From: Pseudochelatococcus lubricantis
Lineage (GTDB): Bacteria; Pseudomonadota; Alphaproteobacteria; Rhizobiales; Beijerinckiaceae
Direction of reading: 5' to 3'
DNA: 57,719 nucleotides
Assembly (NCBI RefSeq): GCF_042432495.1
Contig: NZ_JBHLXC010000004.1
Span: 1 to 57,719, forward strand
Shown: positions 35,403-43,307 of the stretch, one piece after another
How the letters are laid out: every line of letters begins with the position of its first letter
How positions within the stretch are numbered: position 1 is the stretch's first letter
Position numbers and translations under genes: made by a program
The notes under the pieces: model-generated
Databases searched by the model: none
Told to the model about the DNA's origin: nothing
Seen by the model: only the letters and a program-made list of their open reading frames with translations

Positions 35403-35500
35403 GCATTGTGCGTTCAGGCACTCTGCCCGAAACCTGCCGTTGAACGACTCGATGAACGAGTTGTCGGTCGGCTTGCCTGGCCGCGAGAAGTCGTGGAGGC
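35403..35500 (-). pseudogene. IS3-family transposase remnant
   Basis: The minus strand encodes DFSRPGKPTDNSFIESFNGR then FRAECLNA, a hallmark stretch of the IS3-family OrfB integrase core around the last catalytic Glu. Only about 30 residues remain, with no start and no neighbouring IS ends. Confidence 0.8.
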
Positions 35501-35502
35501 GC

Positions 35503-35964
35503 GAAAAATAAATGGGAACCTGACGGCGAAGGCGTCGATAATTATTTTGGAATGGCGGATCAGTTAACCCATTGAAAAATGGGTGAATACCGCGTGAATG
35601 ACCGTCTCCAATGGGGGTTTTTAGGGACCTTACGGATTATAATTCCTGAATAATTATGAACTGTCTGATTTTGTTGGTGTTATTGCCGAACACGGCAATC
35701 TGAGCGGTCATATGGGCTGCAGATTGGCGAACTCACCATAGCCACCTTCAAGGGGCGAGCGTCGCCCGAAACCGCTTGAGGGAAGTTGGTGTCAATAAAT
35801 TTCCGTCCACTATCCGAATCGCAATGCCGACGAGCGCGCTGTTGATGTAGGCGTCCTCAACTCGCATATCACTTTGCTCCTCTGTAGCTTGCTTTACCGC
35901 TTCCCTGCATATCCAGCGCTTATTTTCAGCCAACCAGTTAGCCCATATACTTATTTCTTTAGCG
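35503..35964. other. Region without a recognisable gene, relatively AT-rich
   Basis: About 460 bp of lower GC content than its surroundings. One short minus-strand frame (35748-35933, 61 codons) has no recognisable features and is not called as a gene. It resembles the residue of an integrated element. Confidence 0.4.
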
Positions 35965-36775
35965 TCTAGGCTCAGGACTCATTGATTTATAGGTAGAAGG
36001 TGACGGCGGCGGCGATGCATATGGCGGAAAAGAAGGTGTGGGCGCATCGCTCATAACGTGTTGCGATGCGTCTCCAATCTTTGAGACGGCCGAACATGAT
36101 CTCGATCTTATGGCGCTCTCGGTAGAGGACAGCATTATGCGGGATTGGGCTCTTTTGTTTGGCGCGTGACGGAATGCATGCTGCGATCCCGCGCTCGGCC
36201 AGATCCTTGCGCAACCAATCGGCGTCGTAGCCCTTGTCTGCCAGCAGTTCCTTGGCCGGTGGCAGGTGGGGTATCATCAGGCGGGCACCCCCGTAGTCGC
36301 TCATCTGACCTTCGGAAAGCAGCATGACGAGGGGACGGCCCCGGCCGTCGCAGACGGCATGAAGTTTGGAGTTCAGGCCGCCCTTCGTTCGTCCGATACG
36401 TCGGGGAACATCCCCTTTTTTCCCGTGGCCGCATACTGATGAACGCGGACACAGGTCGAGTCGATCATGACGATATCACCATCGTAGGCTGCCGAGACTG
36501 CTGCAAGAAGCCGATCCCATACCCCGGCTCGGCGCCAGCGCACGAAACGGTTGTAGCAGGTGGTCGGCGGGCCATAACGCTCCGGGATTTCCGCCCAGGG
36601 TGAGCCCGTTCGAAACCGCCAGAGGATACCATTCAGCACCCGCCGGTCATCGGCCCAGGGAACGCCACGGGGCTTGTTGGGCAAAGGCGGCGAGATAATC
36701 GACCATTCGTGGTCGGTTAGTTCGTAGCGACGACGCGTCATCAAAGGCATCCTTAGTTGGAAGCCTTGAATCAGA
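35965..36775 (-). mobile_element. IS5-family insertion sequence (IS427-like), apparently complete
   Basis: An element of about 0.8 kb carrying the two-frame transposase below. Ends are approximate: GACTCATTGATT on the left and TCTCTGATTCAAGG (reversed) on the right look like diverged terminal repeats. A CTAG, the kind of target some IS427-type elements use, lies at the left boundary. It sits directly upstream of a truncated serine recombinase gene. Confidence 0.7.
35987..36741 (-). CDS. IS5-family transposase, two frames joined by -1 frameshift
   Basis: OrfA runs from ATG 36741 to 36373 (MTRRRYELTDHEW, with the first catalytic Asp in VMIDST). OrfB continues in the -1 frame to 35987 (KGGLNSKLHAV, DKGYDADWLR with the second Asp, and ERHKIEIMFGRLKDW with the Glu). 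The frames overlap at A AAA AAG (36415-36421), a classic slippery heptamer; slipping one base back there gives the canonical GKKGDVPRRIGRTKGG. All three DDE residues are retained, so the transposase is probably functional by programmed frameshifting. Confidence 0.85.
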
Positions 36776-36817
36776 GAACGCCAGAAACGACAAGCAATTT
36801 TATGAGTTTCCGCCGTA

Positions 36818-37249
36818 GTGCGGGGTGGGATCGATACGATGGCGTCCGGCCCCATACTTCATCGTGAAGACGACGGCGAAACCCTGACCCTGTCGGTGCA
36901 GGCAACGCTCAAGCGGGTGGGTATGGAGATGCGGCATCTGGTCGATGCACCGCAAGCACGGTCAAACCGCAAACCCGACCGCAGCCTGCTGCGGCTGCTT
37001 GCCCGCGCCCAGCGGTTCCGGGAACTGATGCTGGAGGGCGATGGCACGTCCATCGCCGAGCTTGCCCAGGCGAACAGGGTCACGCCATCCTATTTCACCC
37101 GTATCGTTCGGCTCGGATTTCTGGCACCCGATATCACCTCGGCGATCCTTGATGGACAGCAGCCGATCGAACTATCCGCCAAACAACTGTCACTCACCAG
37201 TCTGCCAAAGGATTGGTCGGAGCAGCGTCGCAAGTTCGGATTCGGGTGA
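36818..37249 (+). pseudogene. Large serine recombinase, C-terminal fragment
   Basis: About 140 residues match the C-terminal end of phage-type serine recombinases: TLSVQATLKRVGMEMRHLV, then SIAELAQANRVTPSYFTRIV (a helix-turn-helix), GFLAPDITSAILDGQQP and LPKDWSEQRRKFGF. The catalytic N-terminal domain is missing, replaced on the left by the IS5 element. A fitting N-terminal fragment lies at 56403-56585 on the other strand. Confidence 0.75.
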
Positions 37250-37541
37250 CCTGGACGAAACCTCTGGATCCGCTCAATCCTTGCCTCGCCATATCGGCGG
37301 GGTTCTTCGTTTCCGGTCCGCCACGCGGTTCATTCCCGCGAGGAACGACGAGAGCGGCGTCCGGCAAGCCGTACCACCAAAATGGCCTCGGGAGATATCT
37401 GCGGGTAACGAGCGCCGGTTCTGGTACTGACCCGGTCTCTCAGCACCGTTGCACAACCACCAGCGGTACATGTCTTTGAACTTCCCGCACTAACCGGGCA
37501 GGTCGCGAAAAGTCAAAAAATACTGAAAAATCAGATAGTTA

Positions 37542-37631
<90 letters not shown>

Positions 37632-37860
37632 GGACATTGGTTGCGGAATTCATCCGCACAAGCCAATGCTGCTGCGCCTGAAGGGGCTGGTCGTTTGATT
37701 GGGCTTTTCCCTTCAAACGTCCTCCGCGATGCGCCGTCCGGATTCTGCCGGGTGGCGGAGCGGTCCCTGCTTCAGCCGGCCTGGATGCCGGTGTGAATTG
37801 CTACAGCAGGAGTGGCTTCTAGCCCACTTGCGATGTCCGTGGCAAGGCCTGTTTTGCGTA

Positions 37861-37885
37861 AACCGGCGCACGATGCGCCGGTTTT
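37861..37885. terminator. Terminator hairpin downstream of the phn operon
   Basis: AACCGGCGC (37861-37869) pairs with GCGCCGGTT (37875-37883) around a 5-nt loop, flanked by a short T-run on both strands (longer on the plus strand). It lies about 50 bp past the last phn gene. The 300 bp between the tRNA and phnE hold nothing else recognisable. Confidence 0.6.
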
Positions 37886-37932
37886 CCACCATCCGTCGTT
37901 TCGCGGCCCACGGAAGCCGCCGCGTGGCGCCG

Positions 37933-38811
37933 TTATTGATGGGGACGCCCGATGAGGCGCTCGCGCACCATGCGCGAAATCTGGTCGAGCAGGCCGACCG
38001 TGATCAGAATCAGCACGATGATGTAGGCCACTTCGTCGAAGCGCATCACCTGCCAGCGCGAGATCAGCTCGAAACCGATACCACCTGCGCCGACGAGGCC
38101 GAGCACCGTCGCCGAGCGGGTGTTTGATTCGAAGAAATACAGCGCTTGCGACACGTACACCGGCAGCACTTGCGGCAGCAGGGCGTAACGCTGCACCGTC
38201 ACCGGCGAGGCGCCCACCGATTCGAGCCCCTCTACCGGACCCTTCTCCGTGTTCTCGATCGCTTCGGCGAACAGCTTGCCGAAGGTGCCCGTGTCGCTGA
38301 TGAAGATGGCGAGGATGCCCGCGAGTGGCCCGAGACCGACAGCGGAGATGAAAATCAGCGCCCAGATCACCTGGTCGATGCCTCGCGCCACGTCGAACAG
38401 GCGCTTGGTGAAGAATCGCACGATGAAGGCGGGAATGACGTTGCGCGCCGCCAGAAACGCCAGCGGCAGCGCGACGAGCGCCGCGAGCGACGTGCCGATG
38501 AAGGCCATGGCAATGGTCTCGCCCAGCGAGCGGAAGATGTCCGCATGCGCAAAATTGGCGAAATTTGACCAGTCGAAGAAGTTCGCCAGCAGCAGAATCG
38601 CGCGCGGATCGGGCGACAACAGCCGGGCGGGCGTGAGACCATAGGCTATGTGCAGCCAGACGACGACGGCAAGCACGGCCGCGAAGATGCAGCCCGCGAG
38701 CGTGCGCTCGGAAGGCGTGAGGCCGAAAGCCTTCGGGTTTTCAAGCCGCGCGGCGCGGATTTCTTCGGGCGTCACGGCATCGAGACGGATGGGGCGCATG
38801 GGTTGGTCCAC
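37933..38811 (-). CDS. phnE: Phosphonate ABC transporter permease PhnE (second copy)
   Basis: This 292-residue permease has about six membrane segments and an ABC permease core. The coupling loop reads ENTEKGPVEGLESVGASPVT, the PhnE version of the EAA motif. With the preceding gene it forms a tandem phnE pair, as usual in Alphaproteobacteria. It is the last gene of phnCDEE, 42 bp after the first permease gene. Confidence 0.9.
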   Translation of the reverse strand: MDQPMRPIRLDAVTPEEIRAARLENPKAFGLTPSERTLAGCIFAAVLAVVVWLHIAYGLTPARLLSPDPRAILLLANFFDWSNFANFAHADIFRSLGETIAMAFIGTSLAALVALPLAFLAARNVIPAFIVRFFTKRLFDVARGIDQVIWALIFISAVGLGPLAGILAIFISDTGTFGKLFAEAIENTEKGPVEGLESVGASPVTVQRYALLPQVLPVYVSQALYFFESNTRSATVLGLVGAGGIGFELISRWQVMRFDEVAYIIVLILITVGLLDQISRMVRERLIGRPHQ

Positions 38812-38853
38812 TTGTCTGTCAATCCATTCGGTGCGTCGGGGTACTCCGCCGCC

Positions 38854-39783
38854 TTACACAACCCGCGTGTCGCGGATCAGCCGCTGACGCAGGAAGCCGG
38901 AAAGGGTGTCGATCGCTACCACCAGCAGCACGATCAGAAGGATGACGGCGCTGATGTCTTCATAGCGGTTGAAGTTGATCACCTTCTTCAACTCCTCGCC
39001 GATGCCGCCCGCACCCACCACGCCGATAATGGCGGACGAGCGCACATTGATCTCGAAACGCAGCAGACCGTAGCTCAGGAAGCCCGGCAGCACCTGCGGC
39101 ACGATGGCATAGCGGATCATCTCGAACCAGTTGCCGCCCGAGGCGACGATGCCTTCCGCCGGGCGGGGGCTGGCGTTCTCGTTCAGCTCCGAAAACAGCT
39201 TGCCGAGCGCACCCGCCGAGTGCAGCCCCATGGCGAGAATGCCCGCAAGCGGGCCTACGCCGTAGCAGAACACGAAGAACAGGGCGAAGACGAGATCGGG
39301 AATCGACCGCAGCACTTCAAGGAACCGGCGCGACGTCCATACGATCAGGCCGTGCGGCGACAGGTTGTAGGCGGCCGGAAAGCTGACGATGAAGGCGACG
39401 GAAAAGCCGAGAAGCGTGGCGAGCACGGCCATGGCCACGGTGTCGAGGATCAGCACCAGGAAGGTGTGGATGTTGTAAAACCAGTAAAGCAGGGATTGCT
39501 TCGTATCCCAGCCACCGAACAGATGCGAGAGCGAGACGATCGGAATACGCTCCGCCGACCCCTGCGCCGCCGGCGTCGAAAACAGCTTGGAAACGTATTC
39601 GCCGAGCTTCGGCAACCCCTCGATCACCGGCAGAATGCCGAAATCCGCCCACCATGCGGCAAGAGCGAAAAGGGCGAGGAAGATCGCGACGCCGACCAGC
39701 GTGGCACGAAACTTCTCCTGGCGGTGTTCATCGATGCGCCGACGCATGATGTCGTAGGCGCTGGCTGTCTCGATATGCGTCAT
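38854..39783 (-). CDS. phnE: Phosphonate ABC transporter permease PhnE (first copy)
   Basis: This 309-residue permease has about six membrane segments; its coupling loop reads ENASPRPAEGIVASGGNWFE, parallel to that of its tandem partner. The gene lies between phnD and the second phnE and is separated from phnD by a hairpin. Partner of PhnC ATPase and PhnD binding protein in import of phosphonates or reduced phosphorus compounds. Confidence 0.9.
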   Translation of the reverse strand: MTHIETASAYDIMRRRIDEHRQEKFRATLVGVAIFLALFALAAWWADFGILPVIEGLPKLGEYVSKLFSTPAAQGSAERIPIVSLSHLFGGWDTKQSLLYWFYNIHTFLVLILDTVAMAVLATLLGFSVAFIVSFPAAYNLSPHGLIVWTSRRFLEVLRSIPDLVFALFFVFCYGVGPLAGILAMGLHSAGALGKLFSELNENASPRPAEGIVASGGNWFEMIRYAIVPQVLPGFLSYGLLRFEINVRSSAIIGVVGAGGIGEELKKVINFNRYEDISAVILLIVLLVVAIDTLSGFLRQRLIRDTRVV

Positions 39784-39840
39784 GACGCGGCACTTTTCGG
39801 GTTGCGGAGATCAGGCACCGGAGAGGCGGCAAAACGGGAA

Positions 39841-39868
39841 ACCGCCCCGGCTGAAACGCCGGGGCGGT
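39841..39868 (-). terminator. Stem-loop between phnD and phnE (partial terminator)
   Basis: ACCGCCCCGG (39841-39850) pairs perfectly with CCGGGGCGGT (39859-39868), followed on the coding strand by TTTCCCGTTTT. Such structures after binding-protein genes commonly lower expression of the downstream permeases or stabilise the upstream message. Confidence 0.7.
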
Positions 39869-39887
39869 CCCCTTCAACAGATGGAAA

Positions 39888-40820
39888 TCAGCTCTTGCGG
39901 CCGCCGGTGGCTTCCGCCTGACGCAGCTTGATGATGTCCTGATAAAGCTCGACCGTCGTCTTGGCATAGCCCTTGCCAGAGCCGCGCTCGATCGCCTTGT
40001 AGATGTCGGGGTGCTTCGTGGGCAGGTCGAGGTGGATCTGCAGCAGCTTGGCCTTGAGGTCGGCCGGCAGGTCCGTGCGGACGGTGATCGGGCCGTTCGG
40101 GATCTTGCCCGACTGCCAAATGATCTTGACGTCCTTCATGTTGAGCAGCTTCTTGTCGACCATGGCGCGCAGGTTGCCGCGCGAATAGCCCTCGTTGATG
40201 TCGCCCTGGCCCGAGGTCCACGTCACGGCGACGTCGTACTGCTTGTTGAGCACCGCGAGCACGCCCTGCTCGTGACCACCGGCGAAGCCGACGCGCGAGA
40301 AGAACTTCTCCGGATCCTTGCCCTCAGCCTTCAGCGTGGCGTTGGGGATCAGGTAGCCCGAGGTGGAGTTCGGGTCGGCGAAGGCAAGCGACTTGCCCTT
40401 GGCCTCGTCCAGCGAGTTGATGCCGCTGTCGGCGCGCACCACGGCGACCGAGTAGTAGAACGTCGAACCATCGTTCTCTTCCGGAACGACGATCGGCTCG
40501 ATGCACTTGTTGCAGTCGAGGTACGCACCGGCGAAGCCCGAGGCGCCGAAGGCCGCGAGTTCAACCTGGCCGGCACCGATGGCCTGCATGATGCCGGCGT
40601 AGTCGGTGGCGGGGAACAGCTTGACCGGGATGCCGAGTTCGGTCTCGAGCAGCTTGCGGTAGCCTTCGTTGCGGGTCATCAGATCCGAGGCGTTCTCGCC
40701 ACCGATCAGGCCGACGCGGAACTCCTTGACGGTGTCCTTGTAGCTCTGGGCCTGGGCGGCGAGAGGGGCGGCGAAAGCGAGCGTGGCAGCAGCAGCCGCG
40801 AGCATCAGCTTGCGAAGCAT
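39888..40820 (-). CDS. phnD: Phosphonate ABC transporter substrate-binding protein PhnD
   Basis: This 310-residue periplasmic protein starts at 40820 with GGAG six bases upstream and has a signal peptide (MLRKLMLAAAAATLAFAAPL, cleavage near AQAQ). The mature region has FRVGLIGGENASD, then AGQVELAAFGASGF and ADPNSTSGYLIPN, the phosphonate-binding motifs of PhnD. The frame runs further upstream without family-like residues. Substrate could be 2-aminoethylphosphonate or other phosphonates. Confidence 0.92.
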   Translation of the reverse strand: MLRKLMLAAAAATLAFAAPLAAQAQSYKDTVKEFRVGLIGGENASDLMTRNEGYRKLLETELGIPVKLFPATDYAGIMQAIGAGQVELAAFGASGFAGAYLDCNKCIEPIVVPEENDGSTFYYSVAVVRADSGINSLDEAKGKSLAFADPNSTSGYLIPNATLKAEGKDPEKFFSRVGFAGGHEQGVLAVLNKQYDVAVTWTSGQGDINEGYSRGNLRAMVDKKLLNMKDVKIIWQSGKIPNGPITVRTDLPADLKAKLLQIHLDLPTKHPDIYKAIERGSGKGYAKTTVELYQDIIKLRQAEATGGRKS

Positions 40821-40902
40821 GGTGTACTCCGTGAGTGTTGGTGACAATGTAGGGGCTTGGCTGTTTTGCCCGCTGCCGGCCCCCTTACCGGCGGCGTCTG
40901 GT

Positions 40903-41715
40903 TCAGGCGGGAGTGGCAGCCGTCGCCAGCTTCCCACCCGGAACGATGCTGGTCGAGGTGATACGCTCGTCGAGCGTCGCACCTTCGGTCCCATAGATCT
41001 GCCGCACCACGGCGTCGTCGAGTTCGTCGGGCGTGCCGTCGAATACGATGTGGCCGTTGGCCATGCCAACGATGCGGTTGCAGTAATGGCGCGCGGTGTC
41101 GAGCGTGTGCAGGTTGCTGATCACCGTGATGCCATCATGCTGGTTGATGTCGCGCAGCGCGTCCATCACCACCTTGGCATTGAGCGGGTCGAGCGAGGCG
41201 ATCGGCTCGTCCGCCAGAATGATGCGCGGCTCCTGCAGGAGGGCGCGGGCAATGGCGACCCGCTGCTGCTGCCCGCCGGAAAGCGTATCCGCCCGCTGCA
41301 GCGCCACCTCCGCGATGCCGAGCCGCTCCAGCGCGCGCAGCGCGAGCGTGCGTTCGGCATCCGTATATGTCTTGGTGAGCGACCGCCACAGCGGCACGTG
41401 GTTGAGGCGGCCCGTGAGCACGTTGGTGAGCACGTCGAGCCGGTTGACCAGATTGAACTGCTGGAAGATCATCGCAGCGCGGGAGCGCCAGTTGCGCAGT
41501 TCACGGCCACGCAGCCGCGTCACATCCGTATCCTCGAAAAGGATGCGGCCTTCGGTGGGGTCGATCAGGCGGTTGATCATGCGCAGAAGCGTGGATTTTC
41601 CGGCCCCGGAACGCCCGATAACACCCACCATGCTGCCGACAGGAATCTCGACTCGCGCATTGGCGACAGCGGCCTTCTCTCCGAACCGCCTCGTCACTCC
41701 ATCAATGATCAACAC
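40903..41715 (-). CDS. phnC: Phosphonate ABC transporter ATP-binding protein PhnC
   Basis: This 270-residue ATPase has Walker A GRSGAGKST, the LSGGQQQRVAIARAL signature and Walker B IILADEP, together with the PhnC-typical NLVNRLDVLTNVLTGRL segment. The start is GTG at 41715. It is the first gene of the phnCDEE operon; a Pho box-like sequence lies about 60 bp upstream. No C-P lyase genes are in the window, so uptake is seen but not breakdown. Confidence 0.92.
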   Translation of the reverse strand: MLIIDGVTRRFGEKAAVANARVEIPVGSMVGVIGRSGAGKSTLLRMINRLIDPTEGRILFEDTDVTRLRGRELRNWRSRAAMIFQQFNLVNRLDVLTNVLTGRLNHVPLWRSLTKTYTDAERTLALRALERLGIAEVALQRADTLSGGQQQRVAIARALLQEPRIILADEPIASLDPLNAKVVMDALRDINQHDGITVISNLHTLDTARHYCNRIVGMANGHIVFDGTPDELDDAVVRQIYGTEGATLDERITSTSIVPGGKLATAATPA

Positions 41716-41769
41716 CGCTCAGGTCCTTGCATCGTTATTTCGTTAACGCGCGGACTCTGGCAGCGGTAC

Positions 41770-41787
41770 GCTACACAACGATGACAA
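41770..41787 (-). promoter_or_regulatory. Candidate Pho box upstream of phnC
   Basis: The coding strand reads TTGTCATCGTTGTGTAGC, two TGTxA-type halves 11 bp apart, close to the PhoB consensus CTGTCATNNNNCTGTNAY. The second half is weaker. Confidence 0.45.
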
Positions 41788-41936
41788 TCGGCCCGGAAAT
41801 TACCCGCCGATGTCCGAAATCTTCCAGCAGCCGCCATCGGGAAGGGCGGCGCCACTTGTCGATCCGCCCGTGCCCCCGCGGCTCCTCCTGTCGAGCCGGA
41901 ACGAATGCCCGTCGACGGGGCGGGCGCGCCGGCGCC

Positions 41937-43307
41937 CTACCCGGCTATTCCCAGCGATTTCAGCTTGCGGTGCAGGGCGGAGCGCTCCATGCCGATGAAC
42001 TCGGCTGTGCGCGACACGTTGCCGGAGAAGCGGTTGATCTGGGCGATGAGATACTCGCGCTCGAATATCTCGCGCGCGTCGCGCAACGTCAGGCTCATCA
42101 GCTTCTCCCCCCCTGCCCCTGCGGGCGTGGTGGGCACCAGCGTGCCGATCTCCGCCGGCAGCATTTGTGCAGTGATGGCCGCCTCCAGCTCGCCGCCGGC
42201 GAGAATCATCAGGCGCTCGACATTGTTGCGCAGCTGGCGCACGTTGCCCGGCCAGTCGTGGGATTGCAGCACCGCGAGCGCGTCCTCGGCGACGGTGCGC
42301 TTCGGCAGGCCGGTGGCCTGCGATATCTGGTCCATGAAAAAGGCAATCAGTTCCGGCACATCCTCGCGATGCTCGGCGAGCGATGGCACGCGGATCGGCA
42401 CGACGCTGAGGCGGTGGTAGAGATCCTCGCGGAAGCGGTCCTGCGCGATCTCGTGCGCCAGATCGCGGCCGGTCGAGGCAATGATACGCACGTCGACATG
42501 CACCCGCGCCGTGCCGCCCACGCGCTGGAAATTCTGGTCCACCAGCACGCGCAGGATGCGGCTCTGCGTCTCGCGCGGCATGTCGGCGACTTCGTCTATA
42601 TAGAGCGTGCCGCCGTGCGCCTCCTCCAGCGCGCCCACACGCCGCCCGCGCCCGTCCCCGCTTTCCACGCCGAACAGCTCCTGCTCCATGGTCTCGGGCG
42701 TGATGGTGGCGGCGTTGATGACGATGAACGGCGCCGACGCCCGGTGGGACAGGTTGTGGATGGTGCGCGCGACGAGTTCCTTGCCCGCGCCGGGCGCCCC
42801 GGTGATCAGCACGCGCGCGTTGGTGGGCGCCACCCGCTCCACGGTCTGGCGAAGCTGATTGACAATGGCCGAATGGCCGACGATGCGGCTGGCCTGGACG
42901 GAGCGCGCGCGCAGGTCCTTTACCTCGCGGCGCAGGCGGGATGCCTCCAGCGCCCGCTCCGCCACCAGCACGAGGCGGTCGGCCTTGAACGGCTTCTCGA
43001 TGAAATCGTAGGCGCCGCGCTTGATGGCGGAAACCGCCGTCTCGATATTGCCATGGCCGGAAATCATGACCACCGGCAACTCGGGGTTGTTTTCCTTGAC
43101 GATGTCGAGCACCTGCAGGCCGTCGAGCCGGCTGCCCTGCAGCCAGATGTCGAGGAACACCAGATGCGGCCGGCGCGCCTCGATGGCGGCCAGCGCCTCG
43201 TCCGAGCTGCCCGCCGTTCGGGCGCGGTGCCCCTCGTCTTCCAGAATACCTGCGACGAGATCACGGATATCCGCCTCGTCATCGACAATGAGGATGTCAG
43301 CGCTCAT
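41937..43307 (-). CDS. ntrX: Response regulator NtrX
   Basis: This 456-residue regulator has a receiver domain (DILIVDDEADIRDL at 4-17, phospho-acceptor Asp in LVFLDIWLQG near residue 53, Lys in FIEKPF), an AAA+ domain (Walker A GAPGAGKE, Walker B GGTLYIDEV) and a C-terminal Fis-type helix-turn-helix (NVSRTAEFIGMERSALHRKL). The GAFTGA loop that contacts sigma-54 is missing: ELFGVESGDGRGRRVGALE replaces it, as known for alphaproteobacterial NtrX. The start at 43307 overlaps the end of ntrY by 11 bp. Confidence 0.94.
   Translation of the reverse strand: MSADILIVDDEADIRDLVAGILEDEGHRARTAGSSDEALAAIEARRPHLVFLDIWLQGSRLDGLQVLDIVKENNPELPVVMISGHGNIETAVSAIKRGAYDFIEKPFKADRLVLVAERALEASRLRREVKDLRARSVQASRIVGHSAIVNQLRQTVERVAPTNARVLITGAPGAGKELVARTIHNLSHRASAPFIVINAATITPETMEQELFGVESGDGRGRRVGALEEAHGGTLYIDEVADMPRETQSRILRVLVDQNFQRVGGTARVHVDVRIIASTGRDLAHEIAQDRFREDLYHRLSVVPIRVPSLAEHREDVPELIAFFMDQISQATGLPKRTVAEDALAVLQSHDWPGNVRQLRNNVERLMILAGGELEAAITAQMLPAEIGTLVPTTPAGAGGEKLMSLTLRDAREIFEREYLIAQINRFSGNVSRTAEFIGMERSALHRKLKSLGIAG

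Noticed and set aside
35748..35933. 61-codon frame in the AT-rich region
   Set aside because: No recognisable features, no convincing ribosome site and surrounded by mobile debris.
37250..37541. Possible att site at the 3' end of tRNA-Ser
   Set aside because: No duplicate of the tRNA-Ser 3' end was found in the window, and the adjacent serine recombinase type does not usually use tRNA genes.
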